Assembly (NCBI GenBank): GCA_030633225.1
Contig: DAOVTF010000023.1
Location: 1 to 11,856 of the forward strand
Direction: 5' to 3'
Origin: Flavobacteriaceae bacterium
Lineage (GTDB): Bacteria; Bacteroidota; Bacteroidia; Flavobacteriales; Flavobacteriaceae
DNA: 11,856 nucleotides
Shown in pieces: positions 7,061 through 11,856 of the stretch. Under the pieces are notes generated by a model. It saw only the letters and a list, made by a program, of their open reading frames with translations. It did no database searches and was not told where the DNA came from. Both the position numbers and the translations under genes were made by a program. Positions within the stretch are counted from its first letter, which is position 1. The number at the start of each line of letters is the position of its first letter.

Positions 7061-7597
7061 ATGCAACAAAAAATTGTTATAACTGGTGGGCCTGGTACCG
7101 GTAAATCTACTATAATAAATGAATTATTAAAAATGAATCATGCTTGCATGCCAGAAATTTCTAGACAAATTACTCTGGATGCACAAAAAAAAGGGACTGT
7201 TCAATTATTTTTAAAAAAGCCATTACTTTTTAGTGAGTTATTATTAGATGGACGCGTAAATCAATTCTTAGAGGCCAATAAGAAAAAAAATAATATTGTT
7301 TTTTTTGATAGAGGTATTCCAGATGTTCATGGCTATATGAATTATTTAGGTGTTGATTATCCTAATGTTTATATTGATAAAAGTAATGAACATCGCTATT
7401 CTAATATATTTATGATGCCTCCATGGCAAAAAATATATATTACCGATAATGAACGATATGAAAGCTATGAACAATCACTTGCCATTTATAATCATTTAAA
7501 AAAAACTTACCTTGATTTAGATTATAGTATCATTGAAGTACCCACAGGAACCGTTAATGAAAGAGTTGATTTTATTTTAAATTCTATTGAAAATTAA
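7061..7597 (+). CDS. AAA_28 family NTPase (NadR/Ttd14-like P-loop protein)
   Basis: A 178-aa P-loop protein of the AAA_28 type, related to NadR-type kinases. It has Walker A GGPGTGKS (9-16), a DRGIPD motif (83-88) where kinases of this group hold a catalytic Asp, and a PPWQKIYITDNERY stretch (120-133), followed by a helix (SLAIYNHLKKTY) near the C-terminus. I chose the ATG at 7061, which places the P-loop close to the N-terminus as is usual; the frame is open further upstream to a GTG at 6992, but that would overlap the promoter region and add a hydrophobic stretch that does not belong to the family. Its stop is directly followed by the recQ ATG with no gap, so the two are co-transcribed and probably translationally coupled. 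The substrate is unknown; a nucleoside-type small molecule is possible from the kinase resemblance. Confidence 0.85.
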   Translation: MQQKIVITGGPGTGKSTIINELLKMNHACMPEISRQITLDAQKKGTVQLFLKKPLLFSELLLDGRVNQFLEANKKKNNIVFFDRGIPDVHGYMNYLGVDYPNVYIDKSNEHRYSNIFMMPPWQKIYITDNERYESYEQSLAIYNHLKKTYLDLDYSIIEVPTGTVNERVDFILNSIEN

Positions 7598-9520
7598 ATG
7601 AATTCTGCTCGAGAAATTTTACAAAAATATTGGAAACATGAAAACTTTCGAGAACCTCAAGAAGAAATTATTAATGCAGTTTTAGATGATAAAAATGTAG
7701 TTACTTTATTACCTACCGGAGCGGGAAAATCAATTTGTTTTCAAATTCCAACATTATTAAAAGAAGGCGTTTGCATTGTTATTTCTCCATTAATTGCATT
7801 GATGGAAGATCAAGTAAATAATTTGCAAAAGAAAGGAATTAAGGCTATTGCATTAACTTCTAAATACAATACAGAACAAACGATTCAGGCCTTTGACAAT
7901 ATGCTTTATGGCAATTATAAATTTTTGTATTTATCACCCGAAAAATTACAATCGGAATTTATTCAAGAAAAAATTGGTCAGTTAAATGTAAACCTAATTG
8001 CCATTGATGAAGCACATTGTATATCTCAGTGGGGTCATGACTTTAGACCTGCTTACTTAAAAATAGATGTATTACAAAAAATTCATCCTAAAATAAAAAC
8101 TATTGCATTAACAGCCTCTGCTACTCCAAAGGTGATGATTGATATTATTGATCATTTAAAACTTAAAAATGCAAGTATTTTTAAAAAATCATTTTATAGA
8201 AATAATATTAATATCAAATTGATCAATACTGATAATACATTAGAACAACTCAAATATCTTTTGTCTAAAATAAATGATCCAATAATTGTTTATACCAATA
8301 CCCGAAAGAGTTGTATTAATATTTCTAATTATTTAAATCATCAAGGTTTTAAAAGTACTTTCTATCATGGTGGATTATCTTTTGATAACAAAACTGAATC
8401 CCAAACAAATTGGCTATCACAAAACACTCCAATTATTGTTGCTACCAATGCATTTGGAATGGGAATTGACAAAGCAAATGTAAGAGCTGTTATTCACATG
8501 AATATCCCTAATAGCATTGAAAATTATATGCAAGAAATTGGAAGAGCTGGAAGAGATGGAATTTCATCTTTTGCTTATTTAATTTATAATAAAAGTACAA
8601 TTTACGAAAGTGAAAATTATTTAAAAAAAGGAATTGCTAGCACTTCGTTTCATAAAGAAGTATATCAAAAATTAAATGATAACTATCAAATTACTTTAGG
8701 AGAATATTTTGAAAAAACATATCTTTTTAATTTACAAGATTTTTGCTCAAAATATGAATTACCTATTTTAAAAACATTTTCTGCAATTAACAATCTTGAA
8801 CTAGAAAATATTATAGAAATAAATCATAATTATAAAAAAAGATCTAGTTTAAAAATAATTGTTTCCAATAAAGTATTGTTTGAATATGAAAAAAGAAACT
8901 CGAATTTAGAAAATCTAATAAAAATTATTTTAAGAAATTATGGCGGAACTTTTGAACAATTAATTCCTATAAATGAGAGTATTATAGCAAAAAAACTAAA
9001 TGCTATAGTTACTAGTAATATTAGTAAATTTCAAGTTATTAACCTCTTAAACCAACTTAAAAAGGATAAGATTATAATATATAATGAAGCTACAAACAAT
9101 TCAAATATTAAATTTTTAGTCCCTCGTGAAGATACTTTTGTTATTAATAATATTTCTAAAAGTATCGAAAATAGAAGTATAACTAAATTAGAGAAGCTTA
9201 GAAGTATTATTGAATATGTAAATAATAATAAAATTTGCCGGAATATTCAATTACTAAATTATTTTGGAGAAAAAAATATCAAAAAATGTAAAACTTGCGA
9301 TATTTGCATTGTAGAAAATAATCAATCCAATAAAGTAGATTATAAATTGATTGCTAAGGATATAATGGACTTGTTTGCTGCAAAACAATACAATAGTTCA
9401 AATGAAATAATTAATGAGTTAAACTATAATAAAAATCAAATTCTAAAAACATTAGAATTATTGATAGAAAAAAATAGTTTAAGATTAACTTCGCAAAACA
9501 AATTTGAAAAAATAGAATAA
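7598..9520 (+). CDS. recQ: RecQ-family ATP-dependent DNA helicase
   Basis: A 640-aa superfamily 2 helicase of the RecQ group (3'-5' unwinding, recombination and repair). It has FREPQEE (17-23, motif 0), Walker A PTGAGKS (39-45), DEAH (137-140), TASAT (172-176), VATNAFGMGID (281-291, motif V) and QEIGRAGRDG (312-321, motif VI). The zinc-binding cysteines Cys547, Cys564, Cys567 and Cys570 (CRN...NYFGE...C-TC-IC) match the Escherichia coli RecQ pattern but lie about 210 residues further from the helicase core; a region with winged-helix-like content (about 360-520) stands between. No HRDC domain is evident, only a short C-terminal helical segment (571-640). It is the middle gene of an operon: zero gap upstream, 1-nt overlap with fmt. 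Bacteroidota often carry two RecQ paralogues; this looks like the shorter type, so the plain name recQ may be shared. Confidence 0.93.
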   Translation: MNSAREILQKYWKHENFREPQEEIINAVLDDKNVVTLLPTGAGKSICFQIPTLLKEGVCIVISPLIALMEDQVNNLQKKGIKAIALTSKYNTEQTIQAFDNMLYGNYKFLYLSPEKLQSEFIQEKIGQLNVNLIAIDEAHCISQWGHDFRPAYLKIDVLQKIHPKIKTIALTASATPKVMIDIIDHLKLKNASIFKKSFYRNNINIKLINTDNTLEQLKYLLSKINDPIIVYTNTRKSCINISNYLNHQGFKSTFYHGGLSFDNKTESQTNWLSQNTPIIVATNAFGMGIDKANVRAVIHMNIPNSIENYMQEIGRAGRDGISSFAYLIYNKSTIYESENYLKKGIASTSFHKEVYQKLNDNYQITLGEYFEKTYLFNLQDFCSKYELPILKTFSAINNLELENIIEINHNYKKRSSLKIIVSNKVLFEYEKRNSNLENLIKIILRNYGGTFEQLIPINESIIAKKLNAIVTSNISKFQVINLLNQLKKDKIIIYNEATNNSNIKFLVPREDTFVINNISKSIENRSITKLEKLRSIIEYVNNNKICRNIQLLNYFGEKNIKKCKTCDICIVENNQSNKVDYKLIAKDIMDLFAAKQYNSSNEIINELNYNKNQILKTLELLIEKNSLRLTSQNKFEKIE

Positions 9521-10464
9521 TGAAAAAATTACGCATTATTTTTATGGGAACACCTGACTTTGCAGTTGATTCTTTAAAGGCATTAGTTGATAGCAATTAT
9601 AATATTGTTGGTATTATAACGGCACCTGATAAACCTGCTGGTAGAGGAAGAAAAATAAATGAATCGCCAGTAAAACAATATGCTTTAAAAAATGATTTAA
9701 ATATTTTACAGCCTATAAATTTAAAATCACCAGAATTTTTAGTTGCGCTTAAAAATTTAAATGCTGATTTACAGATTGTAGTTGCTTTTAGAATGTTACC
9801 AAAACAAGTTTGGGCAATGCCTAGATTGGGCACTTTTAATTTACATGCTTCTCTTTTACCAGATTATAGAGGTGCGGCACCAATTAATTGGGCAATTATT
9901 AATGGAGAATCTAAAACTGGTGTTACAACTTTTTTTATCAATGAAAAAATTGATACTGGAGCTATATTATTGCAAGAAGAAGTTGAAATATCCAAGACTG
10001 CTAATGCGGGTAAACTACATGATCAATTAATGAAAAAGGGAACTAAACTAGTTTTAGAAACTGTAGATTTGATTCAAAAGAATAATTTTAAATTGCATGA
10101 ACAAACTTTAAAAGAATTGAATCAAGCGCCCAAATTAAATAAAGAGAATTGCAAAATTGATTGGACTGATACCTTAGATAATACATATAACAAAATAAGA
10201 GGTCTAGACCCTTACCCTGCGGCATGGACTATTTTAAATAATAATAACGAAAATATTGACATTAAAATTTACAAGGTAGAAAAAATTGAGAATCCTCATT
10301 CTTTAATAATAGGAACTATTGTTTCTGACAAAAAACAAATAAAAGTAGCAGTTAAAAATGGGTATATTAATATTTTGGAATTAAAACTTGCCGGAAAACG
10401 TAAAATGGATGTAAAAAGCTTACTTAATGGTTATACATTTTTTGAAAATGCAAAAATGGTATAA
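9520..10464 (+). CDS. fmt: Methionyl-tRNA formyltransferase
   Basis: This enzyme moves a formyl group from 10-formyltetrahydrofolate to Met-tRNA(fMet), giving the initiator tRNA (EC 2.1.2.9). In 314 residues, the usual length, I see FMGTPDFAV (8-16), the catalytic Asn107 and His109 (FNLHASLLPDYRGAAP, 106-121), Asp145 in EKIDTGAILLQ, and the C-terminal tRNA-binding domain beginning at IDWTDT and IRGLDPYPAAW (226-236). The start ATG at 9520 shares its A with the recQ stop (TAATG), so translation is likely coupled. It closes the AAA_28-recQ-fmt operon; no clear intrinsic terminator follows, only a weak hairpin. Confidence 0.97.
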   Translation: MKKLRIIFMGTPDFAVDSLKALVDSNYNIVGIITAPDKPAGRGRKINESPVKQYALKNDLNILQPINLKSPEFLVALKNLNADLQIVVAFRMLPKQVWAMPRLGTFNLHASLLPDYRGAAPINWAIINGESKTGVTTFFINEKIDTGAILLQEEVEISKTANAGKLHDQLMKKGTKLVLETVDLIQKNNFKLHEQTLKELNQAPKLNKENCKIDWTDTLDNTYNKIRGLDPYPAAWTILNNNNENIDIKIYKVEKIENPHSLIIGTIVSDKKQIKVAVKNGYINILELKLAGKRKMDVKSLLNGYTFFENAKMV

Positions 10465-10501
10465 ACTTACTATTAATACGGATTTACAATAATTACTCCC
10501 T

Positions 10502-10518
10502 ATAAACTCTTGGTTTAT
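10502..10518 (+). other. Weak hairpin after fmt
   Basis: ATAAAC, a 5-nt loop (TCTTG) and GTTTAT form a 6-bp inverted repeat 37 nt after the fmt stop. No T-tract follows, so it is not a standard intrinsic terminator; it could stabilise the mRNA end or be chance. Confidence 0.3.
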
Positions 10519-10548
10519 CAACAATTTAACTTGAATTATTAACAATAT
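10515..10548 (+). repeat. Two 13-nt direct repeats upstream of the HU promoter
   Basis: TTATCAACAATTT (10515-10527) and TTATTAACAATAT (10536-10548) agree at 11 of 13 positions and are 21 nt apart, about two turns of the helix. The first nine bases differ from the DnaA box TTATCCACA at one and two positions respectively. They lie 23 nt upstream of the -33 element of the HU promoter, a place suited to a regulator, but the sequence is AT-rich and chance is possible. Confidence 0.4.
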
Positions 10549-10570
10549 TGCATATTTTAAACCATTAAAC

Positions 10571-10600
10571 TTGCCTAAGCCCTTATAAAATCTATATTTG
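10571..10600 (+). promoter_or_regulatory. Promoter of the HU gene, Bacteroidota type
   Basis: TTG (10571-10573), a 19-nt spacer and TATATTTG (10593-10600) match the Bacteroidota consensus (TTG or TTTG, about 19 nt, TAnnTTTG) in sequence and spacing. Transcription should start near 10606, leaving a very A/T-rich leader of about 48 nt without a Shine-Dalgarno. The quality of the site fits a highly expressed nucleoid protein. Confidence 0.8.
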
Positions 10601-10653
10601 TGTGCTATTGAAATGCAAAAAAATATTATTTAATCAATTTAAAATTTAAATTT

Positions 10654-10926
10654 ATGAACAAATCAGATTTAATTGAAGCAATGGCTTCTGATTCAGGAAT
10701 TTCTAAAGCTGCTGCTGGAAAAGCATTAGATTCAATGATGTCTAATGTAAAAGGAGCTCTTAAAAAAGGTGATAAACTATCTTTAGTAGGTTTTGGTTCT
10801 TTTTCTACAGCTAAAAGAGCTGCAAGAGATGGAAGAAATCCTCAAACTGGAGCTACTATCAAAATACCAGCAAGAACTGTTGTTAAATTCAAACCAGGTT
10901 CTGAATTAAAGAATGCTGTTAACTAA
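10654..10926 (+). CDS. HU-type DNA-binding protein
   Basis: A 90-aa nucleoid protein that binds and bends DNA as a dimer. The N-terminal helices (MNKSDLIEAMASDSGISKAAAGKALDS) are followed by the LVGFGSF turn (44-50) and the DNA-binding arm ARDGRNPQTGATIKIPA (58-74), where Pro63 is the residue that inserts between base pairs in this family. The C-terminal FKPGSELK is also typical. Length and all key positions are normal. It is a single-gene unit: its own strong promoter lies 54 nt upstream of the ATG and an intrinsic terminator lies about 25 nt downstream. The codon choice is more regular than in neighbours (many GCT, AAA and GGT codons), as in highly expressed genes. HU rather than IHF is the likely class, from its homodimer-like sequence. 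Confidence 0.96.
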   Translation: MNKSDLIEAMASDSGISKAAAGKALDSMMSNVKGALKKGDKLSLVGFGSFSTAKRAARDGRNPQTGATIKIPARTVVKFKPGSELKNAVN

Positions 10927-10950
10927 ACAATATTCTACTGATTATTTAAA

Positions 10951-10982
10951 AAACTCTCTTAAGATTAAGAGGGTTTTTTTTT
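10951..10982 (+). terminator. Intrinsic terminator of the HU gene
   Basis: The stem AAACTCTCTTA (10951-10961) pairs with TAAGAGGGTTT (10966-10976), with one T-G wobble and the 4-nt loop AGAT, and runs into an uninterrupted T-tract (10974-10982). It lies 25 nt after the HU stop codon. Confidence 0.85.
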
Positions 10983-11024
10983 ATGATTATTTTTTAGTAC
11001 ATTTAATCCATATACTACTAAATA

Positions 11025-11582
11025 ATGATATCACTTAAACCAACAAAAGGTAAACTATTAATTGCCGAACCATCTATCATATCAGATAGTTCGTTTAATA
11101 GATCTGTTATTTTACTTACCGAGCATAATGAAAATGGTTCTGTTGGTTTTATTTTTAACAAACCTTCTCCATATAAGATGAAGGATCTAATCCCCGAAAT
11201 TGATTCATCGTTAAAGGTTTATTTTGGAGGTCCTGTTTCGGAAGATAACTTATATTTTGTCCATAAAGTTCCAGACCTTATTCCTGATAGTATTGAAATA
11301 GGTAATGGTATTTATTGGGGAGGAGATTTTGAAGCCGTTCAAGAGTTTTTAAAAACCAAGGTTCTTTCAAAGGATGATATTCGTTTCTTCTTAGGTTATT
11401 CAGGATGGAGCAAAGAACAATTAGATGAAGAATTATCAATTACTTCTTGGTTGGTAATTGAAAATAAATTTAAAAATTTATTCAAAGTTGGTCATCTTTC
11501 ATTTTGGAAAAATGAATTGATTAAATTAGGTGGTGTATATAAAATATGGGCTAATGCTCCAAAAGACCCTAGTTTAAATTAA
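11025..11582 (+). CDS. yqgE: YqgE/AlgH family protein (DUF179)
   Basis: A 185-aa cytoplasmic protein of the YqgE/AlgH family. In Pseudomonas AlgH has been linked to alginate regulation, but the biochemical role of the family is unsettled. Family motifs are GSVGFIFNKP (38-47), YFGGPV (66-71), FLGYSGW (122-128) and a C-terminal WANAPKDPSLN resembling the usual DP ending. The length is typical. It starts at the ATG at 11025, 42 nt after the HU terminator; I found no clear promoter there, so it may depend on a weak one or on readthrough. It is convergent with the aminotransferase gene, with only 2 nt between the stop codons. Confidence 0.93.
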   Translation: MISLKPTKGKLLIAEPSIISDSSFNRSVILLTEHNENGSVGFIFNKPSPYKMKDLIPEIDSSLKVYFGGPVSEDNLYFVHKVPDLIPDSIEIGNGIYWGGDFEAVQEFLKTKVLSKDDIRFFLGYSGWSKEQLDEELSITSWLVIENKFKNLFKVGHLSFWKNELIKLGGVYKIWANAPKDPSLN

Positions 11583-11584
11583 AT

Positions 11585-11856
11585 TTATCCTAATTCACAT
11601 TTTAAATTTTCAAATAATTTTCGAACTTTTTCTGTTTTATCCGAATTATAAGTTTTCTTACGATATTTATAAACAGATTGGATTTCAAAAATTGAGTTGG
11701 TTAAAAATACTTCATCAACTTTAATTAATTCAAAAGGTGAAATAGTTGTTTCTTCAATTTCAAAATCAGTACTTTTATCAACCACTTCAATTATTTTTTT
11801 TCTAATTATTCCATTGATACAACCTTCTGTCAAAGCTGGTGTTAATATTTTATTCT
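11585..11856 (-). CDS. Class IV aminotransferase (PabC/branched-chain type), C-terminal part
   Basis: The last 89 codons of a gene that enters from the right edge; the frame is open to base 11856. The fold-type IV PLP enzyme signature is clear: KILTPALTEGCINGIIRK (the TP-L-GC--G-R block that holds the phosphate of PLP) and EVFLTNSIFEIQSVYKY (the EVFLTN-----PV block). The lysine that binds PLP would lie outside the window. The family covers 4-amino-4-deoxychorismate lyase (PabC, folate), branched-chain aminotransferase and D-amino acid aminotransferase; the fragment does not decide between them, though the yqgE neighbourhood of Flavobacteriaceae usually carries the PabC-like type. The gene is convergent with yqgE. 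Confidence 0.85.
   Translation of the reverse strand, partial: NKILTPALTEGCINGIIRKKIIEVVDKSTDFEIEETTISPFELIKVDEVFLTNSIFEIQSVYKYRKKTYNSDKTEKVRKLFENLKCELG

Noticed and set aside
9411..9833. Two minus-strand open frames opposite the recQ end and fmt
   Set aside because: They overlap well-conserved coding sequence on the other strand, and their Phe/Leu/Ile-rich products are typical of shadow frames.
9782..10030. Plus-strand open frame of 82 codons within fmt, in another frame
   Set aside because: It lies inside the catalytic region of fmt, whose frame is intact and conserved.
10983..11024. Promoter for yqgE
   Set aside because: No TAnnTTTG element with a suitable TTG is present in the 42 nt between the HU terminator and the start codon.

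Overview
The window is an AT-rich chromosomal segment from a member of the Bacteroidota, most likely a marine Flavobacteriaceae. Three things support this: the protein families and their order (three SurA/PpiD-type proteins followed by a MoxR ATPase; a DUF493 gene divergent from an AAA_28-recQ-fmt run; HU-YqgE-class IV aminotransferase), promoters of the Bacteroidota type (TTG, about 17-20 nt, TAnnTTTG), and the absence of Shine-Dalgarno sequences. It looks like vertically inherited core genome. I saw no insertion sequence, prophage, CRISPR array, tRNA or rRNA.

Left part, minus strand. The first 1.35 kb is the 5' part of rpsA (ribosomal protein S1), cut by the left edge. Its reading frame is not ordinary: one uninterrupted frame joins a DUF2853-like domain (about residues 1-111), a Lys/Glu/Val-rich linker built of three 22-residue tandem repeats, and then the S1 domains. 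A good promoter with a 16-nt perfect palindrome in its spacer lies 5' of it, giving a leader of about 113 nt. Upstream of that (1554-6592) is a tightly packed four-gene envelope operon: a 632-aa PpiD/SurA-like foldase with two intact parvulin domains, a 276-aa lipoprotein with a SurA-like chaperone part and a decayed parvulin part, a 448-aa SurA-like foldase whose two parvulin domains each lack a different conserved His, and a MoxR AAA+ ATPase. The first three probably escort outer-membrane and secreted proteins through the periplasm; the role of the cytoplasmic ATPase here is unknown.

Middle. A DUF493 gene (minus) and an AAA_28 NTPase gene (plus) diverge from a 93-bp spacer. The AAA_28 gene is followed without a gap by a RecQ-family helicase and, with a 1-nt overlap, by fmt, the methionyl-tRNA formyltransferase. 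The helicase carries its zinc-binding cysteines close to its C-terminus rather than directly after the helicase core.

Right part. A 189-bp spacer with a near-consensus promoter drives an HU-type nucleoid protein gene that ends in a clear intrinsic terminator. Then follow a yqgE/algH gene and, convergent with it, the 3' part of a class IV (PabC/branched-chain type) aminotransferase gene that runs off the right edge.

The strongest candidate for something unusual is the DUF2853-repeat linker-S1 fusion. I cannot tell from the sequence whether it is already known.
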